Shown here: positions 1 to 9,238 of the stretch, one piece after another
Layout of the letters: each line of letters opens with the position of its first letter
Position numbering within the stretch: the first letter of the stretch is position 1
Notes under the pieces: model-generated
What the model was told of the DNA's origin: nothing
Database searches by the model: none
Seen by the model: the letters and a program-made list of their open reading frames with translations, nothing else
Origin: Halarcobacter ebronensis
GTDB lineage: Bacteria; Campylobacterota; Campylobacteria; Campylobacterales; Arcobacteraceae
Direction: 5' to 3'
Assembly: GCF_013201825.1 (NCBI RefSeq)
Contig: NZ_CP053836.1
Span: 930,001 to 994,000, forward strand
DNA: 64,000 bases
Position numbers and translations under genes: made by a program

Positions 1-57
1 GCAAAAGCTATTGATGGAAAATTTAAGTGTGATTGTAAAAATCACCATTTTGATTAA
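1..57 (+). CDS. C-terminal end of an upstream gene (partial)
   Basis: An open frame enters from the left edge and ends at TAA 55-57. Only 18 residues are visible, including two cysteines and a His pair near the end. It stops 11 bases before truD, so it is probably in the same operon. In Campylobacter the gene before truD is thiL (thiamine-monophosphate kinase), which is a possible identity by synteny only. The tail itself is too short to identify. Confidence 0.5.
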   Translation, partial: AKAIDGKFKCDCKNHHFD

Positions 58-68
58 AGGAAAACTAT

Positions 69-1133
69 TTGGAAAATTTACAAAGATATCTATCTCATTC
101 AAAGATTGATGTTTTATTTAAACAAACTAAGGATGACTTTGTTGTTACAGAAGTGCCACTATATGAGTTTAGTGGAGAGGGAGAACATCTAATAATTAAA
201 TTTAGAAAAAAAGATTTAACAACATGGGATGCGGTTCAAATTTTTTCTGAGCAGTTAGGTTGTAAAGCAAGAGATATAGGTTATGCTGGATTAAAAGATA
301 AAAATGCAATGACTATTCAACATATCTCTATTCCAAAATCTTGTGAAGAGAATCTAGAAAAATTTAATCACGATAATATAAAGATTTTAGAGACTACAAA
401 ACATAATAATAAGATTAGAGTAGGGCACTTAAAAGGTAATAGCTTTTTTATAAGACTAAAAAGAGTTACGCCTTTAGATGCAAAAAAGATTGAAGAGGCA
501 GTCTCTAAAATAGCACAGTTTGGAATGCCAAACTATTTTGGATTTCAAAGATTTGGAATTGAAGGGGATAACTACAAAAAAGGTGAAGCGATAATAAATG
601 GAGAGTTAAAAGAGAGAGATAGAAAATTAAAACAGATGTATGTTAATGCTTATCAAAGCCATCTTTTTAACTCTTGGCTCTCAAAAAGAATAGAGCTTTC
701 AAAATTAGTTGACGCTTTTGAAGCAAATGAAATATACAAAAAATTGAACCTTCCCCTTGATATGGTAAAAAGTATGAAAAAACAAAAACATCCTTTCAAA
801 CTTATGCTTGGAGATTTAATGAGTCATTATCCTTATGGAAAAATATTTTATGTGGAAGATATGGAAGCTGAAGCAAATAAATTTTTTGAACAAGATAGAG
901 TTCCAACAGGCCTTCTTTGTGGTAAAAGAGTAAAAAAATCTGAAGGTTCTGCTTATGAAATAGAGAAAGAGTTTGATAAAAAAATCTTTGAAGATGGTGC
1001 TAGAAGATTTGCTTGGATCTTTCCAAGTGAAGTTGAATCAAACTATAAAGAGGATAAAAATTGGATGGAATTATCTTTTTATCTTCCAAAAGGTTCATAC
1101 GCAACAGAGTTTATTTCTGAAGTTATTCATTAG
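69..1133 (+). CDS. truD: tRNA pseudouridine(13) synthase TruD
   Basis: TruD isomerises uridine 13 of some tRNAs to pseudouridine in the cytoplasm. The 354-aa protein carries the family motif GYAGLKDKNA around residues 71-80, where Asp77 is the expected catalytic residue. A second TruD-type segment, PNYFGFQRFG, lies near residues 154-163. Length fits the family. The start is TTG, chosen because AAGG (57-60) lies about 8 bases upstream and no better start precedes it. It follows the truncated upstream gene closely, suggesting co-transcription. Confidence 0.93.
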   Translation: MENLQRYLSHSKIDVLFKQTKDDFVVTEVPLYEFSGEGEHLIIKFRKKDLTTWDAVQIFSEQLGCKARDIGYAGLKDKNAMTIQHISIPKSCEENLEKFNHDNIKILETTKHNNKIRVGHLKGNSFFIRLKRVTPLDAKKIEEAVSKIAQFGMPNYFGFQRFGIEGDNYKKGEAIINGELKERDRKLKQMYVNAYQSHLFNSWLSKRIELSKLVDAFEANEIYKKLNLPLDMVKSMKKQKHPFKLMLGDLMSHYPYGKIFYVEDMEAEANKFFEQDRVPTGLLCGKRVKKSEGSAYEIEKEFDKKIFEDGARRFAWIFPSEVESNYKEDKNWMELSFYLPKGSYATEFISEVIH

Positions 1134-1224
1134 AAAATAAACCATAAGTTCATCACTCTTTTTATTATTTTGTTTAAGTATAAAAAAGATAAACTTTAAT
1201 AATATATAAAATAGGGGAAGAGAA

Positions 1225-1587
1225 ATGACTTATGAAGAGTTGATTAAAGAGTTATGTGATGTAATTAAAGAGTCTGAAGCTAACTCAATTTCTATTTATG
1301 AAAACTTTGAAAAAATAGAGGAGTTTCTTACTGATCTAGACCTACCACAACATAAAATGTCAAAAATAGATGAAGTAATATCTAGTTCTTATGGAATCCT
1401 GCAACATCAAGATTTATATAGACAAAGAATTGAAAGAGTAGTAAATTTTGTTTGTGAAAACAATAATATTGATTCAAGTGAATTTAATCTTGCTAGTTCT
1501 GCAAAATATATAGCAGGAGACACTGACAACTCTGAAGTTTTAGATAATGATGAGTTAGAGGCTTTAATTAAAAGTATGCAGAAATAA
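1225..1587 (+). CDS. Small CheZ-like chemotaxis protein (putative CheY-P phosphatase)
   Basis: This 120-aa soluble, acidic, helical protein has LQHQDLYRQRIERV near residues 59-72. The segment resembles the catalytic helix of CheZ-type phosphatases, where a Gln-Asp pair (here Gln62-Asp63) acts on phospho-CheY, and the QD(I/L)xRQxIERV pattern of the remote CheZ of Campylobacter and Helicobacter. The last residues, DNDELEALIKSM (107-118), look like the CheY-binding peptides of CheZ C-termini and FliM N-termini. It is much shorter than canonical CheZ (about 200 aa). The start ATG has GGGGAAGAG just upstream. A chemoreceptor gene lies convergently next door. Function is inferred from motifs. Confidence 0.6.
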   Translation: MTYEELIKELCDVIKESEANSISIYENFEKIEEFLTDLDLPQHKMSKIDEVISSSYGILQHQDLYRQRIERVVNFVCENNNIDSSEFNLASSAKYIAGDTDNSEVLDNDELEALIKSMQK

Positions 1588-1616
1588 TCAATAAAAAGTT
1601 TAACTTTTTATTGATT
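1586..1616. terminator. Bidirectional terminator hairpin
   Basis: AATCAATAAAAAGTT (1586-1600) and AACTTTTTATTGATT (1602-1616) form a perfect inverted repeat around one base, giving in practice about 13 pairs with a 5-nt loop. It sits between the convergent CheZ-like and chemoreceptor genes. A- and T-rich arms give a U tract on both strands, so it can end both transcripts. Confidence 0.75.
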
Positions 1617-1624
1617 AATCTTAA

Positions 1625-3805
1625 CTATTTACATGCGTCTTTTTTCAGATTATTTAGTGTACCAAATATTCTAAGAGACTCTATTTCTATCTCTTTTGCT
1701 TTTTGATTTAATACACTATTTGGCTCTTTTCTTGCATTTGCATCAATAAGAGCTTGAAGTTTAGTTTTTAAATTACTATTTAACTCTTTTAAGTTAGTTA
1801 AAATTTCTTGATTTAATTCATTATTATTTGTTACAGTCTCTTGGATCCAAGTATCTATCTCTTTAGAGTTTTCGGCAACCCATTTATCATAAGTTCCAAG
1901 TTTTGAGTACACATTATCTTTAACAGTTAATACATTTACTTTGAGTTTGGCAGTATCATATACTAAATCAACATTACATACCTCTTCTCTTGCCTCTTCT
2001 AAGAAACTTGCTCTTGAAGCCGCTGTTACAAGAGAGCTAGACATATTTGCAATTTCACTAGACATTTTAGAAATCTCTTCTGCAACTTGTGCATTTTGTT
2101 GTGTTGCTTGGTCTAGTGTATTAACTGCATCATTAATTTGAATAATACCTCTCTCTTGCTCTTTTGAAGCATTTGCAACGTGGTCAATTTTTTCAATTGT
2201 GAGTTTGATATTTTTGTTAAGTATTTCATATCCTTGAATCATTTCATCAGATATTTTTTTACCTTCATCAGCTTTACTTGTTGCATTTTCAACCAGCTCT
2301 TTAATCTCTTTTGCTGCTTCAGCAGATCTACTTGCAAGATTTCTAACCTCTTGTGCAACAACAGCAAAACCTTTTCCAGCTTCACCAGCAGTTGCAGCTT
2401 CAACAGCTGCATTAAGTGAAAGAATATTTGTTTGGAATGCAATTTGATCGATTACTTCAATAGCTTCATTAATAGAAGATATTTGAGTATTTATCTGATC
2501 CATTGCCACAGCAGTTTTGTTTGCAAACTCATGTCCAGTATGTGCAGCTTTTGTAACATCACTTGCAAGGTTTGACATCTCAATAGTTGTTTGAGTATTT
2601 CCTTGGATATTTGCAGTTATCTCTTCTAATGCAGCAGCAGTCTCTTCCAATGAAGCTGCTTGTTGGCTTGATGATTTAGAAAGGTTATTTGATGCTCCTG
2701 AAAGAGTATGAGTATTTTTATTTAAAGCATCTCCTGTATTCATAATCATTGCCAAAATTTCAGAAGTGTTATTCCCTACTAATTTAATACCAGCAGTTAA
2801 AGAACCTAAATCTCCATAAATTCCTCTATCATCAATTTTATAATCAAATTTTGATTCAGAGTAGTTTCTTAAAGTTATGTTGATTTTATCTAAAGTCTCT
2901 TTTGTGTGCGAAATCATAGTGTTAAGTTTGTTTTTTAAATCCTCAACATAAGGGTTTGCAGCTTTAGCTTCAACTTTATAAACAAAGAAACCATTTCCTG
3001 TTTTTTCTAAAATATCATTTGCCTCTTCAATAACAATTTCGTCTTGTTTTAGCCCTTCATTTACCTTTTCCATATAGGAATTGAAAAGGTGTGCTACTTC
3101 TCCAATCTCATCTTTTGAAGTAACTTGAAGTTTAATATTTGGGTCATTTGTTTGAAGTAAATTTCTAAATCCCTCTTTTAAAGCCTGAATAGGTTTTGTA
3201 GCTCTTTTTACAATTATAAAAATAAGTCCAATTGTAATCCATCCAAATACTGTTGAAGCTAGTAAAATATCTATAACTAAATCTCCAATTCTTCCATCTG
3301 ATTCATCAAGCGAGAAAGTTAAGTCCATAATCCCAATTATATCCCCTTCTGCTTGATTTGCATGACACATTAGACACTCTTGTGTTGCAATCATTGGTTT
3401 TATCATTCTAAGTGTGTGCTCATTGTTGTCATCTTCTAAAAGCTGATTATCTTTTGTTTTAAAAGAGTTTAATATATCTTTATCATTTGTAAATTCACTT
3501 CCTGGTGCATATAAATCAATTAAAGCTTGACTCTTTGCAATTGTTAGATTTTTTACTCCTTTAATTGTTTTTGCCTCTTCTTCTGCTTTCATAATTTGAG
3601 CAGGATCTCCAGTGTTCATAGCATTTCTCAAACTTTGAAAAATTGCTGTATTTAACATTTCAAGATTCTCTTTTGTTGTAACAATAGCATCATTTTTCAC
3701 TTGTAGTGTCGTAAAATACGTCACAATCAAACTAGATAGTGACATTAGTACAAAAAGTGCAAATATAATTTTGTTACTAATCTTTTTTGTTATTAATTTT
3801 AGCAT
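1625..3805 (-). CDS. Methyl-accepting chemotaxis protein with periplasmic haem-c motif
   Basis: A transmembrane chemoreceptor that would signal to CheA/CheW. With the ATG start it has about 726 aa: an N-terminal membrane helix (residues ~10-30); a periplasmic domain with CLMCH (residues 144-148), a CxxCH c-type haem attachment motif placed as in the DUF3365/Tll0287-like sensor fold; a second helix; a HAMP region; and the conserved hairpin tip ([19 protein letters not shown], about residues 450-470). A 100-residue tail with LGTYDKW faintly resembles a CZB domain but lacks its His/Cys ligands. An upstream TTG (3820) is in frame, but GGGGA fits the ATG at 3805 better. Haem suggests redox, oxygen or NO sensing; this is inference. 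Confidence 0.88.
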   Translation of the reverse strand: MLKLITKKISNKIIFALFVLMSLSSLIVTYFTTLQVKNDAIVTTKENLEMLNTAIFQSLRNAMNTGDPAQIMKAEEEAKTIKGVKNLTIAKSQALIDLYAPGSEFTNDKDILNSFKTKDNQLLEDDNNEHTLRMIKPMIATQECLMCHANQAEGDIIGIMDLTFSLDESDGRIGDLVIDILLASTVFGWITIGLIFIIVKRATKPIQALKEGFRNLLQTNDPNIKLQVTSKDEIGEVAHLFNSYMEKVNEGLKQDEIVIEEANDILEKTGNGFFVYKVEAKAANPYVEDLKNKLNTMISHTKETLDKINITLRNYSESKFDYKIDDRGIYGDLGSLTAGIKLVGNNTSEILAMIMNTGDALNKNTHTLSGASNNLSKSSSQQAASLEETAAALEEITANIQGNTQTTIEMSNLASDVTKAAHTGHEFANKTAVAMDQINTQISSINEAIEVIDQIAFQTNILSLNAAVEAATAGEAGKGFAVVAQEVRNLASRSAEAAKEIKELVENATSKADEGKKISDEMIQGYEILNKNIKLTIEKIDHVANASKEQERGIIQINDAVNTLDQATQQNAQVAEEISKMSSEIANMSSSLVTAASRASFLEEAREEVCNVDLVYDTAKLKVNVLTVKDNVYSKLGTYDKWVAENSKEIDTWIQETVTNNNELNQEILTNLKELNSNLKTKLQALIDANARKEPNSVLNQKAKEIEIESLRIFGTLNNLKKDACK

Positions 3806-3903
3806 TATTGATATCCCCAATATTTAAGTTCATTTATTATATAATCTAATTCATTTATTACATATAAAAAAAGTATAAAATAAATTAGAAGTTTGGAAAA
3901 ATA

Positions 3904-4464
3904 ATGATAATCGGACTAGAAGGAACAGTAGAAAAAAAGGAGCCAACATCTCTTCATATTAACGTAAATGGCGTAGTTTATGAAGTGTTCGTTTCAGTCA
4001 ATTGTAGCTCAAAAATAACGGAAAATAAAGTTAAGCTAAATATTACACATATTATAAGGGAAGATGCTCAATCTTTGTATGGTTTTAGTGATATAAATGA
4101 AAAAAAACTATTTGATACGGTAATAAAAATAAATGGAGTTGGGCCAAAAGTTGCCCTTGCAATTTGTTCCACCTTTACACCTAGTTCTTTTGCCCAGATT
4201 GTAACTTCAAAAGATATTTCAATGCTAAAAAGAGTTCCTGGTATTGGTCCAAAAGGAGCAAGTAGAATTTTAGTGGAGCTTTCTGGTTTTGTAATAGATT
4301 CAGATGGAGAGAATAGTAGTAACTCTTCAGCAATGCTTGAAGCCTCACTTGCTTTAGAATCTTTAGGGTTTAAAAAAGATATAGTTTCAAAAGTATTAAA
4401 CAGTTGCAAATCAACAAACACAAGTGATCTTGTAAAAGAATCACTTAAATTGTTACAAAAATAG
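3904..4464 (+). CDS. ruvA: Holliday junction branch migration protein RuvA
   Basis: RuvA binds four-way junctions and loads the RuvB motor during recombination repair. The 186-aa protein has the N-terminal OB-like domain, two helix-hairpin-helix motifs ([12 protein letters not shown], about 77-88; [16 protein letters not shown], about 109-124) and a C-terminal helical domain III that contacts RuvB. Length is normal. It begins the ruvA-ddl-hydrolase-murF string, with ddl starting 9 bases after its stop. A TATAAA-like -10 lies at about 3874. Confidence 0.95.
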   Translation: MIIGLEGTVEKKEPTSLHINVNGVVYEVFVSVNCSSKITENKVKLNITHIIREDAQSLYGFSDINEKKLFDTVIKINGVGPKVALAICSTFTPSSFAQIVTSKDISMLKRVPGIGPKGASRILVELSGFVIDSDGENSSNSSAMLEASLALESLGFKKDIVSKVLNSCKSTNTSDLVKESLKLLQK

Positions 4465-4473
4465 GAGAAAATA

Positions 4474-5508
4474 GTGAAAATAGGAATAGTTTTTGGTGGT
4501 CAATCATATGAACATGAGATCTCAATAGTATCAGCTATTGCAATGAAAGATGTTTTAAAAGAGGAGTTAATATATATTTTTTGTGACCAAAATAGAGATT
4601 TTTTTCATATCCCAACAAATACAATAAAATCAAAACTTTTTAGCAGTGGGGAGTATAAAAAATGTGACTCTTTAACTTTACAAAAGGGATCTTTTGTAAA
4701 AAAAGGGCTTTTATCTCAAAAAAGTTTAGATGTTGATGTTTATTTAAATCTTGCCCATGGCGCTGATGGGGAAGATGGACTATTTTCTTCTATGTTTGAG
4801 TTATATAATCTTCCTTATATTGGACCTAGAAAAAGTGCTTGTTCTGTTAGTATTAATAAGTTTTTAACAAAAGGTTATGCTTATAGTTGTGATATAAAAA
4901 CAATTGATTATAAATATTATACAAAAGATAATCAAATAGAAGTATCAAATTTTCCAGTAATAGTAAAACCAACAACATTGGGAAGTTCAATAGGAGTTTC
5001 AATTGTAAAATCAAAAGAGGAATTAGAATATGCCCTTGATGTTGCTTTTGAATTTGATGAAGCAATTATTATTGAACCATTTATTGCTGGAATAAAAGAG
5101 TACAATCTAGCAGGTTGCAAAATAAATGGAGAGTTTAAATTTTCTATTATTGAGGAACCACAAAAAGCTGAATTTTTGGATTTTGATAAAAAATATTTAG
5201 ATTTTGCAAGAACTTCAACAGCTTTAAAAGCTGATATCTCTACACAAATGGAAGAGAAAATCAAAGACTCTTTTAAAAAGATTTATAACAATATCTTTGA
5301 AGGTTCATTGATTAGATGTGATTTTTTTGTTTTAGAAGATGAAGTTTATTTAAATGAGATAAACCCAATTCCTGGCTCTATGGCAAACTATCTTTTCAGT
5401 GATTTTAATTCAACTTTAACCTCTTTATCAAATAATCTTCCAAAAACAAAAAAAATAAATATTACATACGAATATGTAAATAAAATCCAAAGTGCCAAAG
5501 GAAAATAG
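4474..5508 (+). CDS. ddl: D-alanine--D-alanine ligase
   Basis: An ATP-grasp enzyme that joins two D-alanines for the peptidoglycan pentapeptide. The 344-aa protein has the N-terminal FGGQSYEHEIS motif, the ATP-grasp loop PTTLGSSIGVS and the metal-binding EINPIPGSM segment. The start is GTG with AGGAG (4463-4467) overlapping the ruvA stop. It lies directly before a hydrolase and murF, which uses its product. This order is the one recalled for Campylobacter and Helicobacter. Confidence 0.95.
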   Translation: MKIGIVFGGQSYEHEISIVSAIAMKDVLKEELIYIFCDQNRDFFHIPTNTIKSKLFSSGEYKKCDSLTLQKGSFVKKGLLSQKSLDVDVYLNLAHGADGEDGLFSSMFELYNLPYIGPRKSACSVSINKFLTKGYAYSCDIKTIDYKYYTKDNQIEVSNFPVIVKPTTLGSSIGVSIVKSKEELEYALDVAFEFDEAIIIEPFIAGIKEYNLAGCKINGEFKFSIIEEPQKAEFLDFDKKYLDFARTSTALKADISTQMEEKIKDSFKKIYNNIFEGSLIRCDFFVLEDEVYLNEINPIPGSMANYLFSDFNSTLTSLSNNLPKTKKINITYEYVNKIQSAKGK

Positions 5509-6228
5509 TTGGCATTAAAGAGTATAAAAATAGATAATAAAGAGTTTGATATCTCTTATGAGATATTAAACCCAAATCAAGAGAAATGTATACTATTTTT
5601 ACACGGTTGGGGTTCAAATAAAGAGATTATGAAACAAGCTTTTTCTCCTTTTTTAAAAGAGTTTAAACATATCTATCTTGATATGCCTGGGTTTGGAAAA
5701 AGTTCAAATGAATACACTTTAAACACAAAAGAGTATGCCAAGATTGTTAAAACTTTTTTAGAGATTTTAAATTTTGAGGTAGTTGCAATTGCAGGTCACT
5801 CTTTTGGGGGAAAAGTTGCAACTTTACTTAATCCAGATAATCTAATACTTCTTAGCACAGCAGGTATTTTAGAAGAAAAACCACTAAAAGTAAAAGTTAA
5901 AATCTTTTTAGCAAAACTTCTTAAATCATTAGGTTTAGGAAAACTTACAAAAGCTTTTAGAAGTAAAGATGTTGAAAAAATGAGTGAAAATATGTATGGC
6001 ACTTTTAAAAACGTAGTTAATGAGGATTTTAGTGCTCATTTTATCTCTTATGAAAAAAATGGTATGATTTTTTGGGGAGAAGAGGATAGTGCTACCTCTT
6101 TAAGTGCTGGGAAAGAGATCCATTCATTGATAAAAAATAGTAGCTTTGACTCTTATAAAGATGGACATTACTTTTTTCTAAAATATGCACAAAATATATC
6201 TTCAAAAATAGAAAAGGGAATTAAATAA
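5509..6228 (+). CDS. Alpha/beta hydrolase in the ddl-murF cluster
   Basis: The 239-aa protein has the alpha/beta hydrolase core: an HGWGSN oxyanion-hole segment near residue 31, the nucleophile elbow GHSFGG near residues 95-100, and a late DGHYFF His segment that can supply the catalytic His. The substrate is unknown. It begins with TTG directly after the ddl stop, and its stop overlaps the murF ATG by one base, so it is translationally coupled to two cell-wall genes. Its conserved place between ddl and murF in this phylum suggests a link to envelope metabolism, but nothing in the sequence proves it. Confidence 0.8.
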   Translation: MALKSIKIDNKEFDISYEILNPNQEKCILFLHGWGSNKEIMKQAFSPFLKEFKHIYLDMPGFGKSSNEYTLNTKEYAKIVKTFLEILNFEVVAIAGHSFGGKVATLLNPDNLILLSTAGILEEKPLKVKVKIFLAKLLKSLGLGKLTKAFRSKDVEKMSENMYGTFKNVVNEDFSAHFISYEKNGMIFWGEEDSATSLSAGKEIHSLIKNSSFDSYKDGHYFFLKYAQNISSKIEKGIK

Positions 6229-7667
6229 TGGAGTATCTATATATATTCACTCATATAGTCTTGATAATGTCTTTGGGTTGGTATTTAATAACCAACTTAC
6301 AATGGTATAACTATAGACTTGAGAGAGTAATTTTAAAACACCACAAATGGCAATGGCATATTACTTATTTTGTAGCTCCAATTGTTTTGTTTCATATTTT
6401 AGATAGTTTATATTTTGCAATATATTTTTATCTTGTTTTTATGACAAGTTTTGTTTTATGGAATAAAAAACTAGATAGACCTTTGGTTTTGACAGGGCGT
6501 GTAAAAAGATTTTTATTAATTTTGCTTTTTGTTACTTTTGCAATGATATCTTTATGTTTGGCAAGTCAAAAATGCAACTCTTCAGCAATCTTATTTATCC
6601 CTTTAATCCTTTCATATACTATCTCATATATTTTAGAGAAGATACTTTTTATGGCTTTTAAGAGAAAAGCAAAAGATAGACTAGCAACAATTCCTTCTTT
6701 GAAAACTATTGCAATTACAGCTTCATATGGAAAAACTTCAATTAAAAATTATCTATACCATGTATTAAAAAAGAAATTCAAAGTCTATAAAACTCCAAGA
6801 TCAGTAAACACTATTGGTGGTATAGTTTTAGATGTAAATAGAGATTTACCTTTAGATACACAGATTTATATAGCAGAAGCTGGAGCTAGACAAAGTGGAG
6901 ATATTGAAGAGATAACCTCTTTTTTAGAACCAGAGTATTGTGTTTTAGGAAGTGTGGGAGAACAGCATATAGAATACTTTAAAACCTTAGATAATATTAT
7001 TCATACAAAAATGGAGATTTTAACCTCTCCAAAGATGATAAAAGGGTTTGTTCATGAATCAGTACCTATTAAAGACTATGAGACTATTGTAAAGTTTCCT
7101 GAGAATCTTCATGTAACAATGTCAAATCTTGATGGAATCTGGTTTGATATTGTAATAAATGGGAAACAAGAACATTTTAGTGCACCAATCTTAGGAAGCT
7201 TTAATGCCATAAATTTAACAGCTGTTATTCTTGTTGCCCATGAGCTTGGAATGAGCATAGATGAGATAAAAATGGCATTAAGTAACTTACCTCAAGTTGA
7301 ACATAGACTTCAAAAGATAGAAGCAGGTGGTAAAATTATTATTGATGATAGTTTTAATGGAAATCTTGAAGGAATGCTTGAAGCAATACATATTTGCTCT
7401 CATCATGAGGGAAGAAAAGTTATAGTAACTCCAGGACTTGTAGAGTCAACTTCTGAAGCTAATATTCTTTTGGCAAATGAGATTAATGAGAAGTTTGATT
7501 ATGCAATAATAACAGGAAGTCTAAATGCACAACTTTTAAGCTCAAATATTGATAATGAAAAACTTTTTGTATTAAAAGATAAAAGTGAATTAGAAAATAC
7601 ATTGGCAACAAAAACGCAAGCTGGAGATTTAATCCTTTTTGCAAATGATGCACCTAATTTTATTTAA
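6228..7667 (+). CDS. murF: UDP-MurNAc-tripeptide--D-Ala-D-Ala ligase MurF with N-terminal membrane region
   Basis: Adds D-Ala-D-Ala to the UDP-MurNAc peptide. The 479-aa protein starts with about 150 residues of hydrophobic segments (several predicted membrane helices), followed by the Mur ligase core. The P-loop is ASYGKTSIKN (about 165-174), a variant of the usual GSNGKTT. The central domain continues through AEAGARQSGD and the C-terminal domain has HRLQK and DDSFNGN. The membrane extension is not found in E. coli MurF but is seen in Campylobacterota. It overlaps the hydrolase gene by one base. Confidence 0.92.
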   Translation: MEYLYIFTHIVLIMSLGWYLITNLQWYNYRLERVILKHHKWQWHITYFVAPIVLFHILDSLYFAIYFYLVFMTSFVLWNKKLDRPLVLTGRVKRFLLILLFVTFAMISLCLASQKCNSSAILFIPLILSYTISYILEKILFMAFKRKAKDRLATIPSLKTIAITASYGKTSIKNYLYHVLKKKFKVYKTPRSVNTIGGIVLDVNRDLPLDTQIYIAEAGARQSGDIEEITSFLEPEYCVLGSVGEQHIEYFKTLDNIIHTKMEILTSPKMIKGFVHESVPIKDYETIVKFPENLHVTMSNLDGIWFDIVINGKQEHFSAPILGSFNAINLTAVILVAHELGMSIDEIKMALSNLPQVEHRLQKIEAGGKIIIDDSFNGNLEGMLEAIHICSHHEGRKVIVTPGLVESTSEANILLANEINEKFDYAIITGSLNAQLLSSNIDNEKLFVLKDKSELENTLATKTQAGDLILFANDAPNFI

Positions 7668-7687
7668 GCTATGACTTAAATAAAATT
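7656..7687 (+). terminator. Terminator-like hairpin at the murF stop
   Basis: AATTTTATTTAAG (7656-7668) and CTTAAATAAAATT (7675-7687) are perfect 13-nt complementary arms with a 6-nt loop that overlaps the murF stop codon. No strong U run follows, so termination may be partial. Confidence 0.55.
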
Positions 7688-7704
7688 AAATGAAATAGGA
7701 TTTG

Positions 7705-7788
7705 CTACTTTAAGGATTTTTTTACAAAATCCTGCTAAAAGTAGAAGAAAGATAAGGTCCCTTCAAAACTGGGACAGTTTTTAAGGAG
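7705..7788 (+). promoter_or_regulatory. Structured leader before the HIT gene
   Basis: Three inverted repeats lie in the 128-base gap. CTACTTTAAGGATTTT (7705-7720) pairs imperfectly with 7727-7744. GTCCC (7757-7761) can pair with GGGAC (7771-7775). AAAACTG (7765-7771) can pair with CAGTTTT (7775-7781). The last two share bases, so they exclude each other. The ribosome site AAGGAG (7783-7788) begins one base after the last arm. This could be a switchable leader or the remnant of a mobile-element end. Confidence 0.45.
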
Positions 7789-7795
7789 TCAAAAA

Positions 7796-8284
7796 ATGGA
7801 ACACCTATACGCACCTTGGAGATACTCTTATGTTACAGAAGAGAAGATAGAAGGGTGTATCTTTTGCCATATTTCAAAACATTTAGATGAAAAGAAACAT
7901 CATGTACTTTTCCATGATGAGTTTTGTTATGTGGTAATGAATAAGTTTCCATACTCTCCCGGTCATCTAATGGTAATACCACATTTTCACACAGATAAAA
8001 TAGAAGAGCTAGAAGCTGAAATTTGGGATAGAATGAGTGTAAGAATTAGACAAGCAGTTTGTTTACTAAAAGATACTATGAATTGTGAAGGTGTAAATAT
8101 TGGTATGAATTTGGGTAAAGCAGCAGGTGCTGGAATAGCTCAACATGTTCATTACCATGCAATGCCTAGATGGTTAGGTGATACAAATTTTATAAGTTCT
8201 ATTGGTGGGATGAGGGTTTATCCTGCTGATTTTGAGGAGATTTTTTTGAAGCTCAAGGCTGAGGCTTCTAAATACTTTATTTAG
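7796..8284 (+). CDS. HIT family nucleotide hydrolase/transferase
   Basis: The 162-aa protein has the histidine-triad motif HVHYH inside GIAQHVHYHAMPRW (about residues 115-128), plus the N-terminal CIFCHI and SPGHLMVIP segments of the Ap4A-processing branch of HIT proteins. These enzymes cleave or phosphorolyse dinucleoside polyphosphates or nucleoside phosphoramidates. The two N-terminal cysteines with nearby histidines may bind zinc. A strong AAGGAG precedes the ATG. It lies downstream of murF, as in Helicobacter. The exact substrate is not readable. Confidence 0.88.
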   Translation: MEHLYAPWRYSYVTEEKIEGCIFCHISKHLDEKKHHVLFHDEFCYVVMNKFPYSPGHLMVIPHFHTDKIEELEAEIWDRMSVRIRQAVCLLKDTMNCEGVNIGMNLGKAAGAGIAQHVHYHAMPRWLGDTNFISSIGGMRVYPADFEEIFLKLKAEASKYFI

Positions 8285-8305
8285 AATAATAAAATTTATA
8301 CTAAT

Positions 8306-8311
8306 TATAAT
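8306..8311 (+). promoter_or_regulatory. TATAAT -10 box for the Mrr-like gene
   Basis: A consensus TATAAT lies 16-21 bases before the ATG at 8327, with AAGGT between. No clear -35 is seen, which is common for sigma-70 promoters in this phylum. Confidence 0.45.
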
Positions 8312-8326
8312 ATAAGGTAAAATTGT

Positions 8327-9238
8327 ATGTCTAATAATATATCTTTAGAAAAATGGCTTAAAATTATAAAAAATAGTGAAAAAGATTTTGATGTAATAGA
8401 TTATCAGTTTATGTCAGATGAGCATTTTCATGAATATATAAATTCAATTGACAATCGTAGTGATTCAGAAATAAAATTTTTATTAAGAAAATTTCTTATT
8501 GTAGAAAATATGTCTCTTGGTAGTGATGCCCAACTTGAAGAATGGATATTTGGATTAGATGATGAAGAAATAGATAAATATATTAAAAATTATGTATTTA
8601 TTAAAAACTTACTATTTTCAAAACCATGGATTTCAATTGAATGGATATTTGATTTATTACCAAATCATCCAGATATGGCAATTAATGTTTTAAGAGCTTA
8701 TTCTATGGCACATGTGCAATTTCTTCCTGAGGGAAGGGCAATGGGATTATTTGATGCAATATCAATAATAGAAGCTAAATACATGAATCATAGACTACCA
8801 GTACAAAATATTTTAGAAGATATTAGTCCTAGAGATTTTGAATTATTAACTGCATATTTATATAAAAAGAAAGAATATCAAATATTTATTACTCAAAGGA
8901 CTCGTGATGGTGGTTATGATATTTTGGCAAAAAAAGATAATTTTAGAGAACAAGAAAAAATATATATAGAGTGTAAAAGGTATATTAAAAAAAATATTGG
9001 TGTTAGATTGATTAGAAGTTTATTAGGAATTTTGTCTCGAGAAATAGCAACAAAATGTGTATTAGTTACCACTTCTTATTTTACAAAAGATGCAAGAGAG
9101 GAAGCTTTTAAATCAAAAAGACTTGAATTAATTGATATTGATAGCTTTGACATGGAAATGAGAAGAAATGTTAACTATAATTGGACAAAAAATGTTAACT
9201 TGTATATCGAAGAAATCAAAAAAGAAATAAATAGATAA
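8327..9238 (+). CDS. Mrr-like restriction endonuclease
   Basis: The 303-aa protein has an unassigned helical N-terminal half and a C-terminal Mrr_cat-type (PF04471) nuclease domain. LEDISPRDFELLTAYL opens the domain. The PD-(D/E)xK core is read as the Asp in RDGGYDI (about residue 205) and ECK in IYIECKRY (about residues 221-223). VLVTTSYFTKDAREEA completes the fold. No methyltransferase or specificity gene accompanies it, so a type IV-like enzyme acting on modified DNA, or another DNA-processing role, is possible. It borders the IS110 accessory patch. Confidence 0.8.
   Translation: MSNNISLEKWLKIIKNSEKDFDVIDYQFMSDEHFHEYINSIDNRSDSEIKFLLRKFLIVENMSLGSDAQLEEWIFGLDDEEIDKYIKNYVFIKNLLFSKPWISIEWIFDLLPNHPDMAINVLRAYSMAHVQFLPEGRAMGLFDAISIIEAKYMNHRLPVQNILEDISPRDFELLTAYLYKKKEYQIFITQRTRDGGYDILAKKDNFREQEKIYIECKRYIKKNIGVRLIRSLLGILSREIATKCVLVTTSYFTKDAREEAFKSKRLELIDIDSFDMEMRRNVNYNWTKNVNLYIEEIKKEINR

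Noticed and set aside
1941-2442. Open frames opposite or out of frame within the chemoreceptor gene
   Set aside because: Shadows of a strongly conserved gene; low-complexity residues and no ribosome sites.
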